Part shown: positions 1-11,028 of the stretch, in pieces | Layout: each line of letters opens with the position of its first letter | Position numbering within the stretch: position 1 is the first letter of the stretch | Source of the DNA: Muricea muricata | Lineage: Eukaryota; Cnidaria; Anthozoa; Malacalcyonacea; Plexauridae | Direction: 5' to 3' | NCBI GenBank assembly: GCA_963855995.1 | Contig: OY979723.1 | Span: forward strand, 3,043,001 to 3,107,000 | DNA length: 64,000 nucleotides | The notes under the pieces: model-generated | Databases searched by the model: none | The model's input: only the letters and a program-made list of their open reading frames with translations | What the model was told of the DNA's origin: nothing | Made by a program: the position numbers and the translations under genes

Positions 1-596
1 AGCTTTTGGATGTTGCTGTTAGTATAATGATTCGCGTTCGAGTCAAGTAGTTAAAAACAAATGTCATGATCAAGATTATTTTTAACTTATCAGCCATATA
101 ATTCTGGCATTAGCTACATAATAATTTGTTAACAAGGGCAAGGCAGCTACTCCATGAAGGTGTGAGGACCCCTCCATGCCTATAACACGATGCAGTAATG
201 TATAAAATACCATTGCAGCAATGACGTTTGGTAACTAATGCAGAATACAAGACAACCAGATCAAAGAGAAGCAAATTCAATGATCTCACGTATTTACGCA
301 GGTTGATATCATAATATCATAACTGCTTTCGCCTCTAACTAGTAGAAGAGATCGATAAATATCTTAGCTTTGACTGTGATACACGTATTAAAAGTTACAA
401 TTTAAGACAAAAAAGTTATTTTGCGATTTTTCCAAAGCGCACACTTTTCAAGATATTATAGCGGAAAATTAAAGTTTACTTTGGAGCTTTCAAACACTTG
501 AATTGAACTTCGCTTCAACAGCTGCATGCATATTGCTTTATATATTCCATGTTAACGCGCATTGAACTTTAAGGCGCATTAAGTTTCGTTTCAGAA
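1..596 (+). repeat. Duplicated 5' flank of a GPCR copy
   Basis: This stretch closely matches 13804-14384, the flank of the intact receptor at 14385, and partly matches 12366-13155. The first dozen bases are the end of another receptor fragment (the Ser-Phe-Trp region after TM1), and the junction to flank sequence is the same as near 13815. It therefore is a piece of a segmental duplication. A TATA-like run lies about 60 bases before the start codon in both this copy and the 14385 copy. Confidence 0.75.
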
Positions 597-722
597 ATGG
601 ATCTAAACGTGGACATCGTCATGATCATTTTAAACACATTGGTGATAGCCAGCATTTGGAAATCGTCACAACTTCGAAAGAAATTATGTCATTTCATGAT
701 CATGGTGTTGTCGTGTTTCGAT

Positions 723-746
723 TAATAATAATAATAATAATAATAA
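723..746. repeat. (TAA)n microsatellite, LINE 3' tail
   Basis: About eight TAA units sit exactly at the junction between receptor sequence and the LINE. In the LINE orientation this is a (TTA)n tail, as seen at the 3' ends of several non-LTR families. Confidence 0.8.
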
Positions 747-1009
747 ATGCTTTATTTGTATGACCAAATTACAGGTATTCCAAAGCTCTCAAAGTGTGCG
801 TATTACAATGGTGCTATAGTATTATGAAAGTGCGGATATTATAAGAAAGTGCTAAATATGGAAATGAAGTTAAATCTACGAGAATTCGTGCTATTTACAA
901 TTTTTGGTTACTAAATTATTGCAAAGATGTTGTACTTTGAAGGAATTTGTCTCTGGTTGTGAAGCAGTCCGAAAGAAATTAAGTTGAGTAATATTGGGTC
1001 ACTGGAGGA

Positions 1010-2730
1010 TATTTAGTGACCTGATAGATTTTGTTTTGATTCATTTGTGAGTTCCATTTTCAGTATATTTTTTAATATATTGTTGGAGTTGTTTCTTTCT
1101 GCTTCGTAACATTGACAGTCAAAGATAAAGTGGTATTCATCTTCAACTGCTTCAATGTTGCAGTTTTTACACAGTCGTTCGTCACGAGGTAAGTTTTGGT
1201 AGCGTCCGCATTCATTTTTCAGTTTGTGATTGCTGATGCGGAATTGTGTAAATATTCTTCGTTGATTTTTGAGCGGTATTTTGGTTTGGTAATCTTCAAG
1301 TTTGTAGTCTTTTTTAAAAGTAGAATAGAATGATAATTTGGTTGATTTTGAAATCTCCTTTTTCCAGAATGATATATAAGTATCTTTACGTTTTTGATAA
1401 TTTCTATAGAGCCCGAGTTTTCTATTTTTGTTTCCAAGTCTGTTATTGGTTTATCATTTGTGTCATAATAGGAATTTATCGATTTCAATATATTTGAATA
1501 GAAAGATTCTTTACCTTGATTGTGCAGTGCTTTTGAAAGTAGAAAAGCTTGTTTTGCGATTGCTTTTTCTGGGAGTTGGTTCAAATGGTTAATGTAATTC
1601 AATGTTCTTTTGAGCATCGGAATAAGTAGAGGGAATTTACCGAGTTCACCTCTGCTTGCGAGGTTACTGGCTTTTTTGTTAACTCCCAAGTATAATTTGC
1701 AGAATTTTAGGTGGGTTTTTTCGATAGGTGTTTTGTCCCATTTTTTAAAATCGTTTTTGGCATATGCTCCCCATACTTCTGAACCATATAATAAGATAGG
1801 GGAGATAATGCTGTCGAAAATTTTGATGGCGATTTTGGGAGTTAAAGCATGGAGGTCGAGGTGTCTTCGTATTTTGTATAAGGCATGCATTGCCTTTTCA
1901 CTGAGTTGTTGTGCTATTGAAAATTTTGCATTTGACGTTAGTTTTACACCAAGGTATGTATATTCATTTGTGATATCAACAGATGAATTGCCTAAGAGAA
2001 AATTTAAATTTTGACTCTTTTTTGAGTTATGTTTTTGGAGAATCATAATTTTTGTCTTTTTCATATTGATTTCCATTAACCATTTTTTCCTCCATTCATA
2101 AAGTTTGTTTAGACCGTTTTGGAGACCGTTTTTTGATTTTGATAGAACAACAAGGTCATCTGCATAGATCAGGCTGCTCACTGTTGTTCCATCGTGTAGT
2201 ACAAATGGGTCTGAACTTGTCTCTTGGAAGATTTTTGGTAATTCATTTATGTAGATGTTAAATAACAGAGGGCTAAGAATGCATCCTTGACGGACCCCTC
2301 TCTTATATGGGAAGAAAGTTGTTCTTTGATCAGAACATTTAATTGCACATTGAGTGTTGGAGTATAGACTCTTAATTAAATCATAGAATCTTCCACCTAT
2401 TTTATTTTTCAGTAATTTCAGAAAAAGACCTTCGTGCAATACGGAGTCAAAGGCCTTTCGGAAATCAACAAAACAGGCGTAGATCTTTCCATTTTTTTGT
2501 TGGTTAACATACTTGTCATAAATCGTCTTCAAAGTTAGAATATGATCAGTTGTTCGGCTACCAGGCATAAAGCCTATTTGTGAGGGGTGTATTAACTCTC
2601 TATCTTGCACATGTGACATTAGTCTTTCATTGAGAATCATACAGAAAAGTTTACCCAGACAACTTGAGACACAGATCCCTCGGTAATTGTTGGGGTCGAG
2701 GTAGTTTCCTGATTTAAAAGGTAATTTCCC
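1010..2730 (-). pseudogene. LINE reverse transcriptase, C-terminal part
   Basis: Reading leftward from 2730, the frame begins inside the RT domain with a typical NYRGICVSSCLGKL block. Palm motifs follow: FVDFRKAFDS, with the first catalytic Asp, and the catalytic YADD box. A long thumb-like region comes next. The open frame runs to a stop at 1219. A frameshift near 1390 diverts it, because in a neighbouring frame the protein continues with a Cys/His knuckle (CKNC and a following His/Cys) that is usual after the RT in these elements. The endonuclease domain and ORF1 are absent through 5' truncation. The copy cannot move by itself. Confidence 0.9.
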
Positions 2731-4248
2731 GATTTGATCACAGTCTTAACGAATTACCCTATAATGCTGGTTTACATTATCACTTGGTCAAGGGAGGATT
2801 ATAATTTGAAACAAAAGAGGAGGAGTTTTCGGGGTTATTTTCGGCGCATCCATTATTTTTCTCCTCTCCTACTCCTCGTGATGAGCATTGAACGATATCT
2901 GGGAGCGTATTATCCAATTTTTCATCGCACATCAGTAACCAAACGTAGACTGCTTACTCTCATAGCAATATTACTCATCCCAACAATTGCTCTGTATATT
3001 ATAATAGCGAAATGGATTTAGTAATTTCCGCTGGAGCGACTCAAATAATTGCGATAGTCTTGTTCCTTCCTCCTTTTATATTTGTCAACTTTAAATTATT
3101 CATCATTGCTAGAAAAGTGCACCGCCAACGGGCAGTATCATCGGGAAAGAGAAAGACGAAAAATTTTAAAAACGTTTCTACAGCTTTATGGCTTGTTGCC
3201 TGTCTGATGTTACTGTACATTCCAAGCAGCCTCAACATTGCATTCGATCTTGCTCGCATGCCTAGAAACACAATAAGATTGTCTTTCATTTGGTCAAACA
3301 CATGTGCTACCATGAATTCCACACAACGTCAATGAGATAGTGAGGGGTTTATTATATCCGTGAGTGGAACTAGTATGACAAGAAGGCTATCTTGAATACA
3401 CTTATCTTATCTAGTCTAGGCGACAGTTGTTCACTGCACTAATTTTTACACTAGAATAGTATATTACAGTGGCATAGCCAGATTTCCCAAACCAAGTCCT
3501 TTTCTAGAATTAAGATATGTGACTATCATGTACCACATGAGATTTCCAAGTACCTTCCTACGACAGTGAAAACTCTATCTTCAATTCAGTTTTGAGACTA
3601 AATCTTCCGCCATAGTTTTGGCCGGTCGGCACCAACCTATACTAAAAAGCTATGTGAGTGGTTGGTTATAACAATGAAAGACAATAAACTATAGAGATTG
3701 GTTTCTAAGGAACGAATCATAGACAATGGTGACATTTGTTTCAAAAGGCCAATCATATCAGAAGACCTGATCATTTTAGGTAGGTAGTTACCCGTTGTGG
3801 GGACCACAAAGTATATTAGCAATAAATATTGTTGAAGAATGTATTCTTGTACATGCGAAGATCAAATCGCCAATATAGCAACACATTGCCACAGGAACAC
3901 CCAACAAAATCGGTAATATATTGCTGGTTTCGCAGCATTTCGCAGGACATTTAAATCAAGTGCTAACCTTCAAAAACTTTATCTAGCTTTATGTGTTGTA
4001 CTTGTGGCCAAGAAAGGCTGGCAAAATACTCAAAACAAGATTTTTTCTATCGAAAAACTTTCAGCCGCCATCTTTGTTTTTCTACTAGTAGAAGAGAGCC
4101 AATCAGATTAGAGAATACCTAATATCCGTTGGCAGTCTATATAATTAACATATTTATTATTTATTGAAAATATTATAGGAGTTTTAAATGGTTAAGACCT
4201 AAAGGTGAAATCGTCATATCCACTTGGTAGTTGCACAAATTTGGGGTT

Positions 4249-4333
4249 GAAAATAAATATACGACACTATGAGTCATTTCATCGTATATTGAAAACAAAT
4301 ATACGACATTGTGACTAATTTCGTCGTATATTG
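4249..4333. repeat. Two-copy tandem repeat, ~42 bp unit
   Basis: The unit runs from an aaataaatatacgac start to a cgtatattg end and is present twice in a row with a few substitutions. Each unit also contains a short palindrome-like tatacgac/cgtatat pair. Confidence 0.7.
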
Positions 4334-4540
4334 AAACAAGATATGACGTCAAGCTATAATTTATGCGGCTTTTGACTGATCTTGTAATCTGACAATTGCT
4401 TTAAGAATATTTTTTCGTAGTCTGATTGGCTTATTAAATTTCCGAACTATTTCATGATTAGCAGTTTGTGTCTTCTTACTTACAAAGCAAGCGTTTAAAC
4501 TGAGTTTAAAATATTTTAAAAAAAATAATTAAAAAGGAAT

Positions 4541-4613
4541 TATTAAGGCTTCGGTTTGTGTTATCTACCTCAGCCTTCAGCTTCGGCAGATAACACAAAC
4601 TTCTGCCTTAATA
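4541..4613. repeat. Hairpin-forming inverted repeat
   Basis: Arms of about 25 bases (ttaaggcttcggtttgtgtt and its near reverse complement) flank a short centre. This looks like a small fold-back element. Confidence 0.65.
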
Positions 4614-4699
4614 ACTCCACATATCAAGTCGACCTCATTCAATAATTCTTTAATATACCACTCTTGTTGTTAAATCAAGGGATTTCGTCCCAAAATGCG

Positions 4700-5410
4700 G
4701 ATAAAAAGCAACCTCGATCCCAAGGCCTTTCCTTGAATTGGGAAGAGAAAAGGCCCTGGCGTCGGCTGGTCACATGACACCCAGAATATCTGGGTGTAAG
4801 AATATGTTAATTTCTGTGGTCTCTGTGAGTGTTTGCATAAATAATAAATCAGAGAAGTAATTTTTAACGTTCTATGCAATACAACTAGCTTTAAGGTAAA
4901 TAACTTCCTATAAAAGCAACCTTCTACCGACTATAACTGGCTCTGTTCTTCGGCTGTATATATGACACTACAATGCCCAATGAAATAAAGTAATATGTTA
5001 AACCTGGTAGAGTAAGTGCTTAGTAGGTATAATACAGTTAAAACTTGTTTAGAAGATTGCTGTGTGTGAGCTGATAACATGCATAAGTACTAGTTGTCCC
5101 TATACCTTCATCAAATTCCGATGATGAAGCATACGGATATTCTACGTATATGACTTTATACGAAGAGTGTTAAGAGTCAGCCGAATAAGTTATTTAGAGC
5201 TACATAAACAAACTAAGCAAAGGGTTTAAATGATTTAAATCTCTCTTCAGTTGTATTTTATGAATAAATATTAAATTATACTCTTAAATGATTTAATTGA
5301 CAGTTTGAATGAGCCAATGGGATTACAAAATAGACCAGCCGATGCCAGGACCTTTTCCCTTCCCTAATTTAAGATTTAGAAAAGGTCCTGGGATCGAGGT
5401 TGGATAAAAA
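4700..5410. repeat. Long-spaced inverted repeat, fold-back type
   Basis: A ~75-base block at 4700-4775 (aacctcgatcccaaggcc ...) returns in reverse complement at about 5335-5410 with several mismatches. The spacer has no coding sign. A non-autonomous DNA element is the simplest explanation; I could not fix its ends. Confidence 0.5.
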
Positions 5411-6854
5411 GGTACTTCGATCTCCCCTTACAAAAGCGCAATCTTCTTCTAAAAAAACGATAGTAGACAAAAGTGCTTGAAAATTTCAAATTATGGTCGC
5501 AGGAATCAGTTGTATAAAACTCTAAACAACACCGATTCCACTAACAGAAATTAAAAAATAGTTTAATACTATATAGTTAATTTTAACTGCGTTGTCAAAA
5601 TAAATGGATTGCTTGCAAGGGTAGTTATGGCGTTAACTGAAGTTAAAGGATCATTAAAGTTAATTTTGTCAGACATATCAGATGAAAAATACAGTTTTCA
5701 ATAAATTAAATCTTCGGTAGGATGATTCAATCTGTTCCGTTACATGGAATGGCTACATATATTGAATACCGTAAAGATATTTTGTCACAAAATGTTGCAG
5801 TTGCATAGCCATGCATAATTTAGCCTGACAATTGAGCACCACCATGCTAGTTCGAAATTTTATCTTTGTTCACTAATTAGTTTTATTTGAAATTGATTAT
5901 TTTTACAGTTCATAATTATCATATACACGAAAATATTTGCATAAAGACGAACTGTTTGTCAGGCAATGCTACTTATCTACTGAGGAAAATTTAGTCGAAT
6001 GGAAATTAATAAAATGTTAAAGGCAATTGTTTTAACATGCAATTTCACAGCATAACATCAGCTTTTAAGATAATTGCGCAACATATTTTCTATTAGACAA
6101 ATGGACAAATATAGTATTCACACAAAAATAGCAGGCTAAATTTCAATTAAAATTTCTTTAAAGAAAACAGCACGGGCAAATAAACGACCCATGAGTCAAA
6201 TTTTGTACGAGACACTTGTATGTTAAATAATTTAGTGTCCTGCTGGATCGTGCAACATATTAACACAGAGTATTAATTTAAAGTTAATGAAACTAGGAGA
6301 GGGGAGAACAAGCGACGAAGCCGGGAGATTCCTATAAGGGCATGCTCTTTTAGGAAACATTTTTATATCTAGGGTCTCTAAACCTCTTTTTTAGCATTTA
6401 AGGCAGGTTTATTGATAATTTAATAGCCACTAATTGCGGGAACCACTGAATATTTTTATAAAATACAAAACAATGGTAATACCGAATATTGAAATCATTT
6501 TTATATATCAACGTTTCGACTAGTTTAAAGTCATACTAAACTAAATTAAACTAGTCTAAACTAAACTCGTTGAAACGTTGAGAATCCGTTTCCCATTTAC
6601 CCTGTCTTTTTACAAATGACAAAAATTATGTCACACACGTACAATGATTAAAATAAATAACAAGACAAGTTAAAACAATGGCCATTTCTCTTCTCTGCAT
6701 GAGTGCAACACATGTAAATTTCTCGCTTAATTTACAGTCTTCAGTATTTGTGGTTTAAATTAAAACATATAATATCCCACATATAATATTCCGATAATTA
6801 AAACATATAATATTCCGTGCTGGCATAACGTTCAGGTCTAAATTTCATGTAAAA

Positions 6855-7706
6855 ATGGATTCAACCGTTTACATCCAGTTAATATTTTTGTTTGTCGTGA
6901 ACATAATCTTTACATTCTCTGGGATCGTTTTAAACACATTGGCGATAGTCAGTATTTGGAAATCATCACAACTTCGAAAGAAATTATGTCATTTCATGGT
7001 CATGGTGTTGTCGTGTTTCGATTTAATCTCAGTTGTAACGAATCACCCAGTGATGCTGGTTCGCATTTTCTCTTGGTTAAGGGAGGATTATAATTTGATA
7101 CAAAAGATGAGGATTTTAAGGGTTATTTTCAGCTTATTTCATTATTTTTCTCCTGTTCTGCTCCTCGTGATGAGCATTGAACGATATCTAGGAGCGTATT
7201 ATCCGATTTTTCATCGCACATCAGTAACCAGACGCAGACTGCTAACTCTGATAGCAACGTTACTCATCCCAACAAGCGCCCTGTATACGAGTGGCAGAAT
7301 GAATTTGGCGATTTCCACTGAAGCGTCCGCCATAATTGCGATGGCCTTGTTTCTTCCTCCATTTATATTTGTGAACTTTAAATTATTCATTATTGCCAGA
7401 AAAGTTCGCCGTGAACGGGCAGTAACATCAGGAAAGAGAAAGACGAAAAATTTTAAAAACAATTCTACAGCTTTATGGGTTGTTGCCTGTCTGATGTTAT
7501 TGTACATTCCAACCGGCCTTAGCATTGCATTCTATCTTGCTCGGATGTCTACAAATACAATAAACTTGTCTTTCATTTGGACATACACATGTAACACTAT
7601 GAATTGCACATTAAGCACTTTGATTTTTTTCTGGAAGAGCAAGGTTTTACGCACAGAAGGAATAAAGATACTAAAGACGTTGAAAGATCGTCTTGGTGGA
7701 TTTTGA
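6855..7706 (+). CDS. Class A (rhodopsin-like) GPCR, intact copy 1
   Basis: This single-exon gene encodes 283 residues with seven hydrophobic segments, so it should be a plasma-membrane receptor. TM1 spans about 7-35 with the conserved Asn at 27, and TM2 about 45-70 with Asp56. TM3 ends in ERY at 109-111, TM5 carries prolines at 168-169, TM6 has Pro219, and TM7 spans about 238-260. Several class A hallmarks are altered. TM6 lacks the Trp of CWxP, and the NPxxY site reads STLIFF. TM4 has no Trp, and I see no TM3/ECL2 cysteine pair. The N-terminus and ECL2 are very short, which argues against a large-peptide receptor. Intracellular loop 3 is rich in Lys/Arg. The ligand is unknown. The start is the Met shared by all four intact paralogues. 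Intronless tandem receptors of this kind are known from cnidarian genomes; a chemosensory role is only a guess. Confidence 0.93.
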   Translation: MDSTVYIQLIFLFVVNIIFTFSGIVLNTLAIVSIWKSSQLRKKLCHFMVMVLSCFDLISVVTNHPVMLVRIFSWLREDYNLIQKMRILRVIFSLFHYFSPVLLLVMSIERYLGAYYPIFHRTSVTRRRLLTLIATLLIPTSALYTSGRMNLAISTEASAIIAMALFLPPFIFVNFKLFIIARKVRRERAVTSGKRKTKNFKNNSTALWVVACLMLLYIPTGLSIAFYLARMSTNTINLSFIWTYTCNTMNCTLSTLIFFWKSKVLRTEGIKILKTLKDRLGGF

Positions 7707-7993
7707 AAACAACATTAGTCTTCCGTGTTACATATCGCAAACGCAAGAGACAACATTTGTTCGAATATTACCTATAGATGTTTGTTAAAGTACCGAGTCG
7801 AAATTTGTGGCATCAGTAAATACATTTATATAACCTGAGCATCTGTCGGTGATTAAAAATACAGAATTTAATTTGATAGTTAATAAACATGCGTTTGTTG
7901 CTATCGAAAGGTCGTAAAACTGCAGCTCACAATAAGCGAAGCAAAGACCTCACTCCTCCCCTACGCTCAGTGACTACTGCCACTCAATACATC

Positions 7994-8486
7994 CACTGAT
8001 CTAAATTACTGGATAAAGCTTCTGTCATGCAGAATTGAGGCCAATGGCGGCCATATTGGATTATCCCATATAAATTTACATTGGTACTGTTGAGGTAGTA
8101 GAAGAGGTTTTTACAGTTGTAGATTATTGGTGGGATTAGATAAACATTGTGGGAATGAAATTTCTTTTGCAAATAATTTCTGTTTCCTTTTACACTTGCC
8201 TGTGAATAACGAATTGGGGATAGTCCAAGATGGCCGCCATGAGTTCACATTATCAAGTGTTTTAAACCTTTTTAAAATCATTAGAAAAGTTGTGACAAGC
8301 TGTCTTCGCAGTTAATATGGGAAAGACGTTTCCCTGATAATTTGGTCAGTTTTAATTTACACGTCGCGATTTGATTTGCACAAATTTTGATCGATTTTAG
8401 TATATCATCTCACTATAAATATTCTGGCTTTCAAAATTGGGTTACTGAATTCAAAAGGATGCTTTATCCAGTAATTTAGATCAGTG
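7994..8486. mobile_element. hAT-like MITE with 8-bp target duplication
   Basis: The termini are perfect inverted repeats of about 26 bases beginning CACTGATCTAAATTACTGG. The element is flanked by the 8-bp direct repeat aatacatc (7986-7993 and 8487-8494). The paralogous receptor flank at about 15738-15760 has only one aatacatc and no insert, so it is the empty site. Eight-base duplications with CA...TG ends fit the hAT superfamily. No transposase is encoded. Confidence 0.88.
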
Positions 8487-8837
8487 AATACATCTTATTT
8501 ACGTCAAAGCGAGGCTGAGTTATGAAAACAATCGACTCAGGGAAAACCTGCTATTCACATTCACTGGAAAGTTGTACATTTGATAGAAAAGCCTAGTGAA
8601 TATTAGTACAAATTCTCGAATGGTTATTTCCCTTCACTGCAGGAGTGAGGCGAATAGTTATACGAATTTTTTCGAGTGCTTGCATATAAATTCATGTAAA
8701 ATAATTTATTCAAAATTTAGAACTACGACATGAATCTTTGATATTTACGGCAATATTGAACTTTGAGGGAATGACTTTCGTCAAAACCTATATAATGACA
8801 GGTTTAATCTAAGTTAATTACTTTTCGTAGTTCGCTT

Positions 8838-9425
8838 CGGCTATCTTTAAAACAGGGAATGGGGAATCCGGGAACCGGGGAATCCGGGAATCGGAGAATT
8901 ATCGAAATAAAATTTAAAAAATTAAAATCTCTAACAGCTAGCAACTATTGTACGATTCGCAATCGATTTGGCCGATGGCTTTTATAATGCCTATCTTTTG
9001 TGCCAAATATCGAAAAATATCGGGTACATTCTAACTTAAATATTGGGTTAGGGTGAATATGGTGTAAAAATGGCATCTATGGATGTGCATGTCCTTTTAA
9101 TGGCGTCGCGTCGTATTTTGCTAAACATCGTGATTTACGGGGGGAGTTAGTAAAATCTTTTGCTGTTTCTGTAAAATGAATAATATGTCCAGTTTAAGTT
9201 TTCCTTAGTCATAAATTCAAGAATGTACCCTTTTTCAATATTTGGCACAAAAGATAGGCAAATTATGAAATTATAAAAGCCACCGGCCAAATCGATTGCG
9301 AATCTAACAATAGTTGCTAATTGTTATAGATCTTAATTTTTTAAATTTTATTTCGATAATTCCCCGATTCCCGATTCCCGGATCCCTGATTTTCGGATTC
9401 CCCATTCCCTGTTTTAAAGATAGCC
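8838..9425. mobile_element. Palindromic element with ~170-bp arms
   Basis: The left arm from about 8838 (ggctatctttaaaacaggga ...) returns in reverse complement ending near 9425. The arms are about 170 bases with scattered differences and contain repeated gggaatccg-like words. The element lies in sequence that is continuous in paralogous flanks near 19745 and 22600. It is a non-autonomous inverted-repeat element; the exact target duplication is not clear. Short open frames inside it are by-products of the arms. Confidence 0.75.
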
Positions 9426-9737
9426 GTTCGTTTCTTGTTTTGCAGATGTTAGATAAATGTAGCGGGAAAAGCAATGTGTACCTTAGAGCTATCGAACAAG
9501 CGTGTACGTGTTTTTCCACATGGCGAAAACACTCCTCCATAAATCTTCAACAGCTGCATATTTCTTCACATACCGTGTCAACGCATCATAGAACGTTCAG
9601 TTGCATCCAGTTATTACTTCATTCTCCTACTCATTAAATTTTATTTTATGACATTGTTTACAAAACATCATCGCTGCAAAGATATTTTATATGCTTTCCT
9701 GCATCGTGTTCGAGACACGGAGGGATACTAACACCGA
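9426..9737. repeat. Scrambled receptor flank with inverted piece
   Basis: Positions 9426-9630 match upstream sequence of other receptor copies (compare 22610-22830). Positions 9645-9735 match 12527-12610 in the opposite orientation. An inversion or template switch must have joined them, just before the truncated receptor copy that follows. Confidence 0.6.
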
Positions 9738-10200
9738 TGCTGTCCAATTGCTGTCTTTTATATAATTTCTAGAAATGGTTTGGTGATTTCTATCTCAGTG
9801 AATTTACTAATTGTCATGGCCTTGTTTTTTCCGCCTTTTATATTTGTCAACTTTAAATTAGCTGTCATTGCCAGAAAAGAGCGCAGTAAACGAGCAGTAT
9901 CACCAGGAAAAAGAAAGTGGAAAACATTTCCACAGCTTTGTGGCTTGTTGCCTATCTGATATTATTGTACATTCCAACCAGTTTCTATGTTGCATTCAAT
10001 CTTACTGAGAAATCTACTAACGCTGTGAGATTACCTTACGTTTGGACACTCACGTGTATCACCATGAGTTCCACATTCAACAGCTTGATCTTTTTCTGGA
10101 AGAACAAAGTTTTACAAGCGCAAGGAATAAAGACTCTAAAGACGCAGAAAGATCATCTTGTGGGATTGTGGGCAAGAACTTCATTGATCTACTGTACTTG
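9738..10200 (+). pseudogene. GPCR pseudogene, TM4-to-C-terminus piece
   Basis: The sequence starts at the TM4/ECL2 region and runs through TM5 (FPPFIFVNFKLAVIARK), TM6 and TM7 to the C-terminal tail. TM1-TM4 are missing. A frameshift lies between the TM5 part and the frame open from 9917. It is closely related to the copy ending at 24340, including the sequence after the stop, so the two come from one duplication. Confidence 0.85.
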
Positions 10201-11028
10201 AGGTGAAGCTTTTTCCAAATAATTACTTACACATATGTTGGAAGACCCAATCTTCCAAATCAAATTTAATACAGTGCACTCAAAAACTCCAATTGGTAAC
10301 TAATCTTAAACGATTTCTGCTTATTAATACAAAACCAATGCTCCATTATTAACTTGCTCAGCTGCATGTTATCTTTATCTTCAGTATCAACACAAAGAAT
10401 AACGTTCGTGTCCTCATTTCACGAGCACGTTTTAAAAATAATTTCAAACGTTTACATCCAATTGGCTAATATCGTTGTCAACATAATCTTCACTTTCTCT
10501 GGGATCATTTTAAACACATCAGTGATAGTCAGTATCAGAAAATCGTCACAACTCCGAAAAAAACTATGTCTATGACAAGTAGGAATGCTAACCAATTTAT
10601 GAACTCATAGAAATGTCTTAAGTCTCTCAGACTGTATTACTTAATTGCAGTTTATCATAATTAAGAGTTTAGTAAAATAATTAGTATTAAAATTTCTAGA
10701 ACAATTACTGAATATGAATCACCTCTGAGCTGAGTTCTTCCCGGCGCGCCTGGTGATCACTTGCGCATCTTGAGTTATTATTCTCAAGATTAAAGGCCTA
10801 TAACTCGATTATGTTTCTCAAAAATAGTTGAATTCTTAAAAGAGAATATTAAATTAAATAACATAGGTGCAATTAAACACGCCAATTAGTCTTAAACGAG
10901 CGTCGGCTTGTTAATATAATGATAATATTGCTTTATAAACTTCATCAGCTGCATATTGCTTGCCATTCTGTGTAGACACATCATACGTTGAAACACGTTT
11001 AGGTCGTCATGTTGAGTTCCGTTTTAAA
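10201..11028. other. Spacer between receptor fragments
   Basis: Apart from the fragment at 10440-10577, this holds flank sequence shared with 24340-24850 and, from about 10880, the upstream segment that precedes most copies (gataatattgctttataaac ...). No other gene is visible. Confidence 0.55.
10440..10577 (+). pseudogene. GPCR pseudogene, TM1-TM2 start piece
   Basis: The piece encodes the N-terminus, TM1 (NIIFTFSGIILNTSVIVSI) and the first loop, then meets a stop right after Lys-Leu-Cys-Leu. A nearly identical piece with the same stop lies at 24508-24647, so the truncation predates the duplication. Confidence 0.85.

Larger units (their letters stand above)
723..2731 (-). mobile_element. 5'-truncated non-LTR retrotransposon (LINE)
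   Basis: The element lies on the minus strand. Its 3' end is at the left, where a (TAA)n run replaces a poly-A tail. Its 5' end is cut off at about 2731, inside the reverse transcriptase domain. The uninterrupted paralogues at 7014-7030 and 14554-14570 show the pre-insertion site. The short sequence cgatt occurs on both sides and fits a small target duplication. The microsatellite tail and protein type suggest a CR1/L2/Jockey-like lineage, but the clade is not settled by inspection. Confidence 0.9.
597..3335 (+). pseudogene. Class A GPCR pseudogene split by a LINE
   Basis: Reading from the ATG at 597, the first exon-like piece (597-722) encodes a receptor start that lacks most of TM1 but keeps the TM2 Ser-Cys-Phe-Asp motif. 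Receptor sequence then stops inside the Phe-Asp codons and resumes near 2728, after about 2 kb of LINE sequence. The second part (2734-3021) covers TM2 end to TM4 with the ERYLGAYYP motif at the end of TM3. A frameshift near 3012 leads to a third part (3012-3335) with TM5 and TM6. The copy ends after the TM7 start (Met-Asn-Ser-Thr), so the C-terminus is lost. TM1 deletion, frameshift, insertion and 3' truncation all show that it is dead. It is closest in layout to the intact gene at 14385. Confidence 0.9.
3336..6854. other. Gene-free spacer with small repeats
   Basis: I see no coding region here. The sequence is AT-rich. It holds a two-copy 42-base tandem repeat (4249-4333), a hairpin (4541-4613), a wider inverted repeat (about 4700-5410) and a short inverted repeat around 6507-6581. 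The remainder shows nothing I can name. Confidence 0.6.

Noticed and set aside
9304-9637. Open frames on both strands around 9304-9637
   Set aside because: They lie mostly in the arm of the palindromic element; their proline/glycine-like repeats come from reiterated ggattccc words.
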